Assembly (NCBI GenBank): GCA_033239525.1
Contig: BSYO01000036.1
Location: 8,392,126 to 8,456,125 of the forward strand
Direction: 5' to 3'
From: Nepenthes gracilis
Lineage: Eukaryota; Streptophyta; Magnoliopsida; Caryophyllales; Nepenthaceae
Length of the DNA: 64,000 bases
The notes under the pieces were generated by a model. That model was given only the letters and a program-made list of their open reading frames with translations, ran no database searches and was not told where the DNA came from. The position numbers and the translations under genes are program-made. This document shows, piece by piece, positions 1 to 12,296 of the stretch; positions within the stretch are counted from its first letter, which is position 1, and each line of letters begins with the position of its first letter.

Positions 1-3000
1 TGTAGACCAATTTGGCATTTCTGCCAAATCTGAGTGAACTAGTGAGAATTTTATAAGTAAATCGATCATATATAGTATTTTAAGATAGTAAACTAACTAA
101 ATATCAAGTGGACTAGTTAATTATAGGGTGAATCGGCTGCTAAAATAAAGTTGAGAACCGATTTCAGCTCTTAGTTCTTGGCTGGAATGAGTGAACCAGT
201 TCAGGTATACATTTTATTTAAGTGAACCGGCCAACCCATTTTAAACATATAATAAATCGGTCTACATGATGAAATAGGAAAATTTTCATAAAAGGGGAAA
301 ATTGGTCCATGAACTAGCTATTTGAATAAATCAGTTAAGAAAATTCAAAAGGAATTGAACTGATTTGCAAACCAATAAAATTAGAAGGTTAATAGATCGG
401 AAGCTACTTAATATGTCGCCTAAAAATTTATTCTGGCACTTAGAAAATTTATCTCACTTGATTTTTATAATATCCAATGATATGATTTTTGTTATGCATA
501 TATACCAAGTTTATGTATGAGTGAAAGCAGTATGATATCAAAGAAATATAAATTTTCTCCGAGATGAAAAAATTAAAAAGAAGAAGCAAGATTATAAATA
601 AGGGCTTTTACTATAAAATTTTAAATAGTAAAGAAACTGAACAAAGGATTTTTATTTTAGTAGATAGTATTTTTTGACATGTCATAGGATATTATAGTGT
701 AGATCGTTGTCTAAATAAATATTGCTTTACAATTTTGGCCCCATCCACTGGGAGACAATAGGTAGTACCATCCTATCTTTGGAATATAAATAAGAAAGAT
801 AATACCTTTAATTGTGTAGACTGAAGACAGTTCAGATATCGATCGAACGCTTAGTTAGTTGGTAAAACCTACTATCCATGATTTCTTAAGATATATAAAG
901 TAAAAATGTGTTGGCAAGTATAAAAAATTAAATACTAAGAAAAAAAAGTCAATTGCATAATAAAAATGTTCTAAAAGTATATATGTATTTTTACATGTAT
1001 CACGACTCATATTCTTGTATTTGATGTATTTTTGAATAAAAATATGCATGTTCTTAACTATTAGTTCTTGTTGAGATTTTGACTCTCTCTTACTATTTTC
1101 TCTCCTTTCAGATACTTCGTAGGAGTTCATGCCTGGTAAATAAAAGTAAATAAGAACCATTAGTTATACGGTAATAAGTAATGATGTAATTAATTTAATT
1201 TAAATAATGATATAAGCGCTTGTAATTTTTATAAGCACATGAGGAATGTATTTGTTTTAATTTATAAGTGTGTCTGCCAATTCTATATGGCTATTATGTA
1301 AGTTTTGGTATAATTTTATAAAATGAATATTGGGATTTTAGTTGTTATCTTTTCTGATCACAAGTTACATTTATATTATTATTGAATAAATGTCTGAACC
1401 ATTGATAATTGTCATTATTTTGGATCATGTGTATTATAATTTGTTATGATTTACAGATTATTATAAGGTAAGTATAAGTTTTGTATAAAAATGGATATAA
1501 GAATGCGAGACGTGAGAGGATAAGTTAGAAAAGATTTAATAAAATATTATGATATTTGATCGAATATTTAACTTTCTTTAAACTTTCTCTTATTCCTATG
1601 ACAAATAATTCTTTGTATGGATTTAGACGCATGCGTACATTTTTTATTAGTACTCTATGGATAAGTAAAGGAAAATGTGTAAAGACACCAACGTATTTAA
1701 TCGAATGGGAGGCTATGACACGTTAATATAGTCTATACTTTTTTTATACTTATTTCATTTTGGAGGTCGAAATTATTGATTTTGAGGATGGACGCTTATA
1801 ATTTAATGACCATCACAAATGATGATATCAGGGATATTATTGGTAATCGATGTTTCAAATAGTATGAGTATACTATGGGTACAATCTTTGTGAGGATTAT
1901 AGAGATAGTGATGATACTATAAATATTCAAAAATCTCGTGGTACTTACCCAGTCATTGGGGACGTAAATTTGCGACCTTTGGTTCACTATTATAGAATAA
2001 GGTCCATAAAAATTATTGTTATTTCTTATAGTAAAATTATTGTTATTTTATTTAGTGATAACATCATCTTGAGTTGATAATTGGATTCAGTAGAATCCAC
2101 ATTGCCTTCCTGATGTTTAGTTGTTCTTATAACTTTTGGGTCGTGGATGCAACATTTCGTTAAATCTCATGACCGTTATTGGTATGTTGTATTTTTATTA
2201 ATTTTATTATATTTGATACTATGTTCGAAATGCTTATTTCTATTCCGATATTATTGATTATGTTTGTTTGTTGGTTATTTAGTTTACCATTATATTTTTT
2301 TGACTTCAGAATAGACGATATGACATTAGGCTAGAAGAGATTGTATATTGTTGGGGTAATTTCAGGTAGAGGCGATATCAAAATTTGAGGCTTTTATGAT
2401 GAAAGATTTGAGATTATTTACTAATTTATTAACTTTTAATTATTTATTAGGATTGTATTTCCAAGAACTTGATATTATGGATAATTTTATTTCGAATAGT
2501 TTACCATTATTATTATTATGGATGTTAATTTAATAATACATTTATGATAATATTTATAGATTGCTGATATTCGATAATTGGAGGATCTTTTATAGGGTTG
2601 GTCTAGGTCGTCACACGATCTGTATGCATGGGCCTATCCTAGGCCAGTCTATAAGTTATCGAACCCGTCAATTATAAATATAAATTTTAACTGTTAAGTT
2701 AGTAGCACAATATTTAAATTAACTTTAAAAATCTGTGGGTTATTTATCGTGAAAGATAAATAACTTTAATTATTATTTTTTATTATTATATTAAAATTTA
2801 AAATGATACTGATTTTAAAATTATTAAATAATAACAATCATTATTATTTGAAAGTCCTAAAATATTAATTTATTAATTTTTAATATTTAAATGCCATCTG
2901 ACTCTATTCTTTAATCGAAATAATGAGAGGGCCGCCGCGCTGCCCGATCATGGTCATCCCCATTTACCATATTTCTCTCTTCAAGTCTAGTTGCACTTTC

Positions 3001-5866
3001 TCTTTCTTTAATCTCAGAAAAATCTGGCCGCCTTCTTGTCATCCGTTCCAAATTAATCCTTTGACTTGCTGCAGTCTCATGATCTCTATCCTTGTTTATC
3101 AGACTCAATATCGGTTAGTACTGATCACTCTGCTCTCCTGTACCATATTGAATCTATTTTAATGTTCCGGTTGATTGCTGATTAGTTTTGCTTTCTCTTT
3201 CGCATCTAAAAATGCATCACACTGTTTGTGGAACGATTTGTACGCGAAGGGCGTGGCTTGACGTTGCCGGAATTTTTTTCTTTTTTTCCAGTGCGCAAAA
3301 GTGCGATTTAGTCGCCAATTGGTTTGTACCTAAATTTGAATTTGTTTTCAATGTCAAGCGAATTGAATTCCAAATACTGTGGGTGATTAATATTGTCATC
3401 GCCCTACCTTTTGACTGTTCGCTTGGATTAGCATAACCTTTATTTCTCCCTGCTTTAGTCATACGAGTGATTGTGTTGCTTTGATTTTTCAAGTGTAGTC
3501 CTTCTCTGCATTCTTAAAGCTTTGAATATCTGAATGGTTTTCAATCTGAATAATATTCCGTTCTTTCTAAAGATTGCGACTAGGGCATTGATTAAGATTA
3601 TATTTTCAGAAAGCGTTGTTTATTTTAGCATAAAACAGTAATTGATGGAAAATACGGGGCATTTGAGATTGTATTCCTTAAATGCCATTTCAACCTGTCT
3701 GTTCTTTGAAAATTCCTCGTTCTCATGCTCCATCTTTCTTCATCAATCAGAGGGAGTTTTCTTTATTATTGTTCTGGGAATGGGGACGGGAAGTGAGTAT
3801 TGTTGCCTAATGTATCTTAATTGCATAATAAGGAAAGAAAAAGTGCAAGAAATGTACTTCTCGATTTTGGATTACCTTGAAAATACATAAAAAATTTAGA
3901 AACTTTAAATAAAAAATATTTTAAGGGAATTTCAATTTCCTCTTAAATTTTAAAATCAGAGGAAATATTTCTCTTCTGCAATTCACCCGTTACTCACTCA
4001 AGCACCTCCATTACAACACTCTCTTCTGCAACAGTGAGCCCTCTTCAAGTATTTCTTTTGCTCGCCTCTTTATCATTCAGTCTCTCTCACCTTGTTTATT
4101 AGTTTCCTAATGGAGTAAAACTGCCACCTATTTCGTTCCCCAAATCACTAAAAATGTCGCTGGTCCTAAATGAAGTCTGAGTGCACACTACTTTGTTTAA
4201 AACATTGCAAGGAAATCTCATTAAGAACAAATGGCGGGTAAATAGTTCCTTCCATATTGCCAGCATCATATATTGCCACAAATTGGATCATTGTTGTTGC
4301 ATTAACAGCCTTGTTTTTTCTCTAATCTGAAGTCACAAATGCAGCCAAAGAGTGGAGGCAGGGGGAGGTTTGCTATTTTGTTGGGGACAGGGAGAAAGAG
4401 AGAGACTAGGGAATGTTTTCATTTGGTAAGAATTTTTTTTTTTTGGCACTGTGCAATGGATACTCTTTTGAGTTCTTTTGTAAGTCGACGTTTGCACTAA
4501 TTTAGTTGATGACATATGTGTATGATATACATGTTTACATCTTCTGGCAATGGAACTTTAATGATGAAATAGTATTGCAAGTATTGTTAGAAGTATAAGA
4601 ATATGCTTTCTTCAGTGACAAAGGTAAAATTTCCTTCATTTTTTTCCTTAGACATCCAAACAAGGAAAATGCATTTCTTAGAAACTTATTTTCCTTTCCA
4701 TATAATTTTCTTTCAACATCCAAACAAATTAAAGAAAGTTATTTTTTTCACTTGTACTTTTTTTTTTTTTTATTGTTTTCCCTTGTTTCTCTTTTGTTCA
4801 ATTTTTCGTAGAATCAAAGTGAGCATAAATTAAAAGTTTCTGGCTCTAAAACTTTTTCTTCTCCTTGTTATTCCTCAATGAGGATCACTTTCATCCCCTC
4901 TTCTTTTCTTTTTCTGCTTTCTTAATTTTGTTGTCTTTTGTGTGTCAGTGAATTATGCCCTTGACTGGAGATCATCGGTAATCAATATCCCATGAGTAAG
5001 CTAGGTAAATAGAGTTGTACATACATGTTTAAATAACCCTAATCTCTTTTAATGTTTTGGGCAAGCCTACTTGAAGAGCTTAAGCATAAACAAATTATCT
5101 ATGGACTAGCAAATTTTTTTGTAATTTGTCTCCTTAACATCCTCAACATTGTCTTTCTGTCTGACTTTTGAATACTCTTTTGTGCACTGTAGTTTAACTA
5201 TGCATGTTCATTCTGATAGATTTTGTTCCTATCTGGTTAGTTTCCTTTACAACTTGTGTCAAATTTTATAATTATTTGTCTCCTTTTATCATACTCTTCC
5301 TTGAGCAGCCTCCATGTTCCAAGTTGTCTGACTAATTCTACTATTGTGTAGTAGTTTTTCTGCCTGCCTAATTCTACCATGTTCCCAAGCCATCTTTTAT
5401 GGTGGTTTGGCTTTTATTATACATTTTTTGTGTGCCTCAGACTTTGGTTGAAAGGGTTGCTTGTGCTTGCTGGTTTATTTCTTCTGTTTTTGTTATGTTG
5501 TGCTAGCATTTGGCATTGGTAAGCTTTCCTTCTATCGGCCTCATATGTTCTTGACAACTAGTCATTTAGAACGTGTTCATATTTTGTATTTGATACTATG
5601 GTTGCAAAATTGTTATTATCATCTTTTTGCCTTTTGACTTGGCCTTCTGCAATCAGCATTTTCTCTCTTTCCCTGTTTATAAGACATCTCCTGTTTAATC
5701 GATTAGATAATTTTTTTTTCCATTAGATTGTGATGTGAGTACAATGTCCTCATCCAGCTGATCTGCTGGAGATGTCTTATTTCTTCCTCTCCTTTCTGAT
5801 CTTCTGTGAATTTTAATGTTCCACGCTCAATACCTCTTTTTCTTGATCACTTTTCCCTCTTTGCAG
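1..5866. other. AT-rich 5' flank, no confident gene
   Basis: No open frame here resembles a protein family I recognise; the short frames are AT-rich and lack splice context. The sequence becomes less AT-rich from about 2900. T/C-rich leader-like stretches at about 3960-4080 could be an untranslated first exon of the RRM gene, because the ATG at 5867 directly follows a 3' splice site. I could not fix a transcription start or a 5' UTR donor. Confidence 0.5.
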
Positions 5867-7206
5867 ATGAGATCTGTTAAAGTTTGCAATGTCTCCCTGG
5901 GTGCATCTGAGCAAGACATAAAGGATTTTTTTTCCTTTTCTGGAGACATAGAATATGTTGAATTGCAGAGGTTTATTTACATTCTTCTCTTTCCCTTGCC
6001 ACCTTCTATTTTGCAATCTGAAGGATGAAAGAATTGATGATAAGCATTCTGTGATTTCTCAGCGTTATGTATTTTATATAATAACTTCTCCCCAATTTTT
6101 TCACGTATTTGCTATTTGATTAAAGTTATCAATTTCTTTAATTATTTTCTTGTTAATTTGTTTTGCTTTTGCAGTGAGAATGAGCGCTCTCAGACTGCAT
6201 ATGTCACCTTCAACGACGTGCAAGGAGCAGAAACTGCAGTTCTTCTTTCAGTATGCTCACTGCCAGAAAAACTTTTCAGTGTCCTTGTAGCCTTTTATCT
6301 TTGCGTGCTTTCTGATTTATTGTGTGGGCTCATCTAGTGGGTGCCTGGTCTGTCCCAGTGTATAGAAAATCTTGAAATATTGTGAAGTTTCATCCTGTCT
6401 AACTAGGCTTACTTCACAGGGAGCAACAATAGTTGATCAATCTGTTACTATAGCTCTTGCTCCTGACTACAAGCCACCAGCTGCTGCATCCGTCTCACAC
6501 ATAGTATGCTCTCTCTTCAGATGTCTATGGTTATTAAGCTCAAAATTTATGTTGTTAATACATATTTGTCCATTTCAACACTTATAGGGAATGACAATTG
6601 CAATCCGTTAGAGAGGCTATGTGAATTACAATTTATCTGGTTTGAGCAGATTTTAAACAATATATAGTGTTAAATGGTTCGTGTTTGCAGGTAAAACCAA
6701 ACAAGAGCAATGCTGGTGCAGGATCTGCTGTGGCAGAGGACGTTATTACCACCATGCTAGCAAAGGGCTTTGTATTGGGAAAAGATGCGCTTTCTAAAGT
6801 GAAGGCTTTCGACGACAAGCATCAACTAACCTCCACTGCGTCTGCTAGGGTTGCATTGCTGGACCAAAAGATTGGCCTTAGTGATAAATTCAGCATGGGC
6901 ACAACCTTGGTGAGCGATAAAGTGAGAGAAATGGACCAAAAGTTCCAGGTTTCTGAGAAGACAAAGACTGCATTTGCAGCTGCTGGGCAGACTGTTAGTA
7001 ATACTGGATCGGCCATTATGAAGAACCGATATATTCTAACAGGGGCTTCATGGGTAACCGGTGCTTTTAGTAGGGTTGGAAAGTCTGCTGCAGAAGTTGG
7101 GCAGAAGACAAAAGAAAAGGTAGCCGAGGAAGAAAGGGGAAGGCATGCGACTGAGGGATATACTCAGATCCATGATTCCAGTGCGCAGAGAGCTGCCACT
7201 GGCTAG
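5867..7206 (+). CDS. RRM protein resembling BPA1 (binding partner of ACD11)-like proteins
   Basis: Four coding exons join in frame: 5867-5970, 6175-6250, 6420-6503 and 6691-7206, giving about 259 aa, the usual size for the family. The first two exons encode an N-terminal RRM: it begins MRSVKVCNVSLGASE, with an RNP2-like VKVCNVS strand and an RNP1-like TAYVTF strand. The long last exon has the family's C-terminal region, with MLAKGFVLGKDAL, the helix KNRYILTGASWVTGAF and a lysine/glutamate-rich tail. Arabidopsis relatives bind the sphingolipid-transfer protein ACD11 and act in defence and cell-death control; that role here is by homology. All introns are GT-AG. The ATG follows immediately after a ttgcag acceptor, so an upstream untranslated exon is expected. 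No disabling change is seen. Confidence 0.88.
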
Positions 7207-7413
7207 CAACCCTCGGGAACCTGCGGCAACAGCCGCAGCAGCAGCAGACCAGGGGATTGAACCTGTGGTGTGATGTAACCGTGTCTCTGACTAGTTGGTA
7301 CAAGGAAAAATCTCTTTATATACGGCTATGCTCTGGCACCTTTTCATCCATCTTCCCTTTCTCCCCTGCAATGATGTATATTTTTCAATGCATAAAATTA
7401 TGAGCTAATTACA
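7207..7413 (+). other. 3' UTR and flank of the RRM gene, with a short CAG run
   Basis: Immediately after the TAG there is a CAG/CGG-rich stretch (about 7222-7248), followed by AT-rich sequence with several possible polyadenylation elements (about 7370-7400). It ends at the gypsy target duplication GTGTC at 7414-7418, so the element inserted about 210 bp after the stop codon. Confidence 0.5.
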
Positions 7414-7418
7414 GTGTC

Positions 7419-9363
7419 TGATACGTGCTCCATGGCCGTATCGTGGTAATCGACGACGAGATAGTGAGATTGATGAGGAGAAGAGAGTTCTGGCAGAGAA
7501 TATAGGAAAAAAAGAAGGAAAACAGGGAGCACAAGAGTGAGAGAGAGCAATTGATGAGGTCGCAGTGAAAAGAGGAGAGAGGGAGAGAGAGAGATGGGAG
7601 AGACTAATGCGGACATTATATCAAATATTCTAAGAAGATTTTAGAAGACATTATGATTTTATTGGCTTTTATTTATTTTTCTTATTAAACAAGATTTTAA
7701 TTTAATTTTATTATATTTTATTTTCTTACGATTTTATTTTATTGTGATTTTTTATTTTTAGTAATAAATAATTTATTACCAATTATCTTAGGGTTAGTAT
7801 TTTTTTTATAAAGATCCTATACTCTCATGTTTGGATCATTGATGATCATTGATTGATGAATGAATACTTGAGAAATTGATTGCAATTGAGTAATTGTAAC
7901 TTTTCTTTCTCTTTTCTCCTTGATTTATCCCTTTTTTGTCTTTAGCTCTCTAGTTTAATTTTTTGTTTCTACCTCTCTATTTTTCTTCTTTTTACTCTCA
8001 CTCTTCTTCCTACATTTAATTGGTATCAGTGATAAGAGTCGTACCTTTTTTTGCCTTTAGCAACATCACCATCCCATCAGCAACGAGATCATCCCCACTA
8101 AATTGTAATTCTATTAGAGTCCGCAAGATTGCACATCTTTAGGCCTAAGTCATGTCCTTTAAGATAATATTAGCAGCTCAATCTAATTTCGGCTCCACTC
8201 CCACATGTCTAGTAACGTTGGCAACCGCTTGCATTGCTGCTTGGCTTGTGATTGAGAAGTTTCCTACAGAAGGTTTACTCGACGGTATTGAGTCCCAACC
8301 ACTCGGAAAGAATTGATGGGGATATCACATCAAATATTTCAAGAAAATTTTAGAAGATATTATGATTTTATTGGTTTTTATTTTTTTTTCTTATTAGACA
8401 AGATTCTAATTTGATTTTATTATATTTTATTTTATTATGATTTTATTTTATTACAATTTTTTATTTTTAATAATAGATAATTTGTTACCAAATTATCTTA
8501 AGATTAGTATTTTCTTTATAAAGACCCTTTGTTCTCATGTTTGGATCATTAATGATCATTGATTGATGAATAACTACTTGAGAAATTGATTGCAATTGAA
8601 CAATTGTACTTTCTTTCCTCTCTCCTCCTTGATTTGATTATTTTTTTGTCTTTACCCCTCTAATTTAATTTTTTGTCTCTACTTCTTTATTTTTCTTCTT
8701 TTTACTCTCACTCTCCTTTATACATTAAATTGGTATCAGAGATAAGAGTCGTACCCTTTTTTGCCTTTAGCAACATCACCATCCCACCAGCAACGAGATC
8801 ATCCCCACTAAATTACAACTCTATTAGAGTCTGCAGGATTGCACATCTTTAGGCCTAAGTCATGTCCTTTAAGACAATATTAGCAGCTCAATTCAATTTC
8901 GGCTCCACTCCCACATGTCTAATAACGTTGGCAACCGCTTGCATTGCTGCTTGGCTTGTGATTGGAAAGTTTCCTACAGAAGGTTTACTCGACAGTATTG
9001 AGTCCCAACTACTCGGGAAGAATTGATGCAGATATCACATCAAATATTTCAAGAAAATTTTAGAAGATATTATGATTTTATTGGCTTTTATTTATTTTTC
9101 TTATTAGACAAAATTCTAATTTGATTTTATTATATTTTATTTTATTGTGATGAGAGAGAATAAGAGAGTAAATGTTTCTTCCCTCCAGTACTGTAGCCAT
9201 TATCAAATATATAATATAACTAAATCAGTTGGAACCTAACGAAGAACCAAAATAGTGGGGCCCAACTAAAACAGCAAGCACATCATATGGCAGAACCAAA
9301 AACCACAAAAGGGGAACCGGACAAATTAAAAACAAGAGAATGAAAATTGCAAGGCAAATAACA
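7419..9363 (-). repeat. 3' LTR of the gypsy element, split by a nested insertion
   Basis: The segments 7419-7604 and about 9148-9363 align with the left and right parts of the 499-bp LTR at 12297-12795. The interval between them is the tandem small-LTR array. The break lies in the GA-rich tract: the left part ends gggagagac and the right part resumes gagagagaataagag. Confidence 0.85.
7605..9147 (+). mobile_element. Tandem array of a small non-autonomous LTR element (TRIM-like)
   Basis: A unit of about 710 bp is repeated: LTR 7605-8014, internal 8015-8314, LTR 8315-8724, internal 8725-9023, truncated LTR 9024-9147. The first two LTRs are both 410 bp and end tttactctcactct...taca. Each is followed after 6 nt by TGGTATCAG (8021, 8731), the standard primer-binding site for initiator-Met tRNA. 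The 300-bp internal parts show no coding frame, so the element must be mobilised by enzymes made elsewhere. LTR-internal-LTR-internal-LTR arrays are a known outcome of recombination between LTRs. Confidence 0.82.
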
Positions 9364-9600
9364 TTGCTGCCCCCATCAAAAATCTTGGTCCTCAAGGTTG
9401 AATGACGGAAAAGTTTGATGAAATAAACCGCCAAACACCAACTTCGGTGCAAGCGTGTCTAGTGTCCCATATCCAACGTAGCCTCTTCTCCCATCGGGTC
9501 TCCTTGCAAGTAGAAGAGCAATTTCTCCGATTGTGTTCTCAGCCTTGCATCGAGCTCAGTTCAAATTTAAGAGCTCACATATGCACCCAATAAGATTAAA
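9364..9600 (-). pseudogene. Decayed C-terminus of gypsy pol and polypurine tract
   Basis: Read on the minus strand, one frame ends TFPSFNLEDQDF just before a GGGGG-containing tract and the 3' LTR. This fits the usual end of plant gypsy polyproteins (FP.F.LEDK...GG). Upstream the frame is broken and only loosely similar. It marks where the original polyprotein ended, with the host-gene material beginning upstream. Confidence 0.55.
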
Positions 9601-9609
9601 AACAATTTC

Positions 9610-10742
9610 ACCCCTTGTTGTCAGCATATCATCTATGAGATATGCCCTTCTTGCAAACTCATCAATTCATTGACTACTAGTCCAATCTCGGAAAACTCGT
9701 AGATTTTGTCTCAGTATAGTCAAGAACAAGTTTTCACCTGGGATGTAAACCTGCATGCGGTCAATTGACACTGTTGCTTACTCCTGCAATTGATGCCTTC
9801 CCACCATTCATCACTCCACCAAGCATCTACCGAAGCTCTAACTTCATAGGAAGAGTCAGCTGCATTTGTATTAGGAGGGCACGGCTGGATTGTGGATCGC
9901 CCAGGGCATCTCACACCGAGTTTATCAGGTGCAGCCAACCTAAAAGCTGGAACCTATTCCTCAAGGTTGTCGCATCCATCCTGATTTCCAAATCATCATA
10001 TTGAACCTTCACCTGTTTTCGGATTATTTCTAAGACAATACTCCTAAACCAGCAGCCTTGGATGCAACTATCTTGGGACAGCAACTCAATCTTTTCATCA
10101 GCTTTCAATACCTAGCCATCCCAACACTTGTTGAATTCAACATTTTTGAAGGTAAACAATCTCCTGCTGGACAAATAGTATTGTAGTCCCGCACCAAAAT
10201 GAACTTTCAAGAAGCCTTGTCTCCAAAGTTTCTAGTTCTCTTAGTTCCTCGTACAATATTTGCATAAGCATTAAAAGCCTTAACTGTCGGCTTTAGAAAG
10301 GTATAGGTCGCCAAGCTAGAGAGGATAGGCCGATCAAAGGAACCCCTCAATTTACTCAAATCAAACGGCTTGATTTTGTTGTTTCTAAACTGTTGGAAAC
10401 AAAGGTGAAATTTGGGTGGGAGAGATTGTGAATAACCAGCCATGCATTTCTCAAAATGCTCGCGGCTGAGGACTATTGCAGGACCAATGACACATTCTGC
10501 ACTGATGACTTGGGTATTAGGGGCGATGAAAACTTCCTTCGGGCAAGTATTCCGTAAGTTAATCACACTCTTAACTTCTTGATTGTGATGAAATCATCTT
10601 ACCTGAACTTTCTTTTGACCCCTCTTGTCTTCATACCTGCCTTCTAAATATGCAACATACGCACTTCCTTCCTTAGCCATGACGAAGACAAAGGATTGGA
10701 TCGCAATTGTGGTCCCATTCCTGCAGAATGCAGGGTAGTGCT
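9610..10742 (-). pseudogene. Captured BAH-agenet domain protein fragment
   Basis: Reading the minus strand from 10742 gives a BAH-like part with HYPAFCRNGTT, MAKEGSAYVAYLEGRYEDK and then VQVR, a TGA stop at an expected Trp, and FHHNQEVK. The 10566-10207 frame continues with REHFEKC, LPPKFHLCF and RPILSSLA. Next comes an agenet-like part with [25 protein letters not shown] and [13 protein letters not shown], then YIPGENLFL and LRVFRDW. This order matches plant BAH/agenet chromatin proteins (Arabidopsis At5g55600 type, from memory). At least two in-frame stops and two frameshifts break it. No introns are obvious over about 1.1 kb, which suggests capture from a spliced RNA, though the parent gene's intron positions are unknown to me. 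Confidence 0.72.
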
Positions 10743-11024
10743 TCGGCTGCTTTGCATGCCCATGCATTACCTAGCCACAAAATGTCTGAATAGGGCTGCT
10801 TAAATTTGTTTTCGTAATTTCCCATTTTATCTGATGTATTTATTTGTTGAGCACTTAATCCACTAAAGAGCATGGCAGAAGATCCTATAACCTTGTTTGA
10901 ATCACATTTTGTTAACTCATGTAGCTGCTACTTACACAGCATAGATGTAGGCCAGTCGACGACCTCCGTTCTTGATCTCCATTTAAATCTAGATGCAACA
11001 GAGCTTATTTGGCTAAGGAAGGTA

Positions 11025-11395
11025 CCAATTTCATCCAGCTTATTTGTCAATGGTGTTACTTCATCTTTACTTCTTAACATTGAATCATGTATAGTGCCCA
11101 TGGCAGTATTAGAACCAACTCCAATAACCACAACCCTTGCAAGACCAGCCACTACAATTGATCCTGTGAGAATCACTAGATCAACACGTAATGGATTACA
11201 TAACAGCGCAATCATTCTCATGTTAGCTGGAACTTTGCATCCCATACTAACTTCTACAACATCACCTAGACCAAGTTCTGTGGTAGGTAGTATGAAAAAA
11301 CAACCATTATATAGAGCAGTTAAAACATCAGCTTTGTAACTCCTCAATAGTCTTCTCAGCCTTTGTTTTCTGTAATGACCCCCACTGCTGGAATA
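11025..11395 (-). pseudogene. Captured fragment of an ER-type (ECA) P-type Ca2+-ATPase
   Basis: On the minus strand the frames read KAEKTIEELQ, then SYKADVLTALYNGCFFILP, TELGLGDVVEVSMGCKVPA, RVDLVILTG, VGSNTAMGTIHDSMLR and DEVTPLTNKLDEIGTFL. This is the actuator domain and following linker of plant ECA-type pumps, which move Ca2+ into the ER or Golgi. Two frameshifts lie near the start. The TGES dephosphorylation motif is lost: the frame passes from ILTG directly to SIVVAG, skipping roughly 30 family residues without breaking the frame. Transmembrane and phosphorylation (DKTGT) regions are absent, so it cannot act as a pump. Confidence 0.75.
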
Positions 11396-11678
11396 TAAGT
11401 CTAGCTTCAACACATTCCTAGTAGGGGCCATACAGACGTCTATTGCCACCCATTGCATCCCAATTGACATCCACATTTTCTGCCACCAATTTTTCCATAT
11501 TGAAAGCTTTCAGTATCGTCATAGGCGTCAACCATAGGAGCTCATGGCACAGTGATCCATTTGGGGTGTGTACTCGTTGCTTGGAGGGCAATAGGTGGTG
11601 GAGATGTGAGGAGAAAGTTGGAGAAGGTTGTGGAGACGGAGGTGGACAAATAGGGAGGGTTCCGGACGACACTATTTG

Positions 11679-12296
11679 TCATTTGATTAAGGTTAGGGAG
11701 CGTGGGATTTCATTGAGTGGTTGCTGGATGTGTGCATTGGTGGAAGCAGAGCTGGTGATGCGGTCTGGATGTGGTTGTTTGGACATGTTGCAAGAAGTAA
11801 TGGCAGTTTGGGGAAAATTTTCAGAAATGGGAACCATGATGAACGATGGTGGAGTGGAAGACCAATAGGAATTTGCAATCAGCAAGGGTAGTTGGTTGAT
11901 GTGGTCGGTGTAGGAATGCCAAATTTGTTCTATGGTGGGAGCAGAAATGGCAATTTGAGGTACAGGTGGTTGTACGGAACCAGTGATGGAAGGGATTGTA
12001 GGTTGGGGAAAGTGGAGATGGGTAGCAATAGTAGAAGATGCCACAGAAGGTGAAAAGTTCACTGACCAATTAGGGTTATGCTCGATTCTGTGGAGCGATT
12101 GGCTGAGTTCAGTTATGGACGACTGGATTTGTGCTGTGGTGGAAGCCATGGTGGACGAGCTAGCGATAAGTCGGTCGGTAGCCCGTCGCAAATCCTTCAT
12201 CGCGTTGGCAAGATCGGTGATGGATGCTTCGATTGCGTCGAGTGCTCGTTCTTCAATCAGCGCCTTCTCTGCTTTTGTTTCAATGGAAGCACCATT
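11679..12296 (-). pseudogene. Gag-like N-terminal remnant of the gypsy element
   Basis: The minus-strand frame runs from the 5' LTR inward and encodes a helical, Ser/Ala/Gln-rich protein containing DAIEASITDLANAMKDL and SSITELSQSLHRI. It then has a Pro-rich middle and stops at 11679. Position just after the 5' LTR and the coiled-coil-like start fit the leading part of a plant gypsy gag. No CCHC knuckle or protease follows. An alternative is a non-gag leader of the element. The frame technically extends back into the LTR, where the residues have no protein character. Confidence 0.45.

Noticed and set aside
2911..3492. Short frames on both strands around 3 kb
   Set aside because: Overlapping frames on both strands, none with family similarity.
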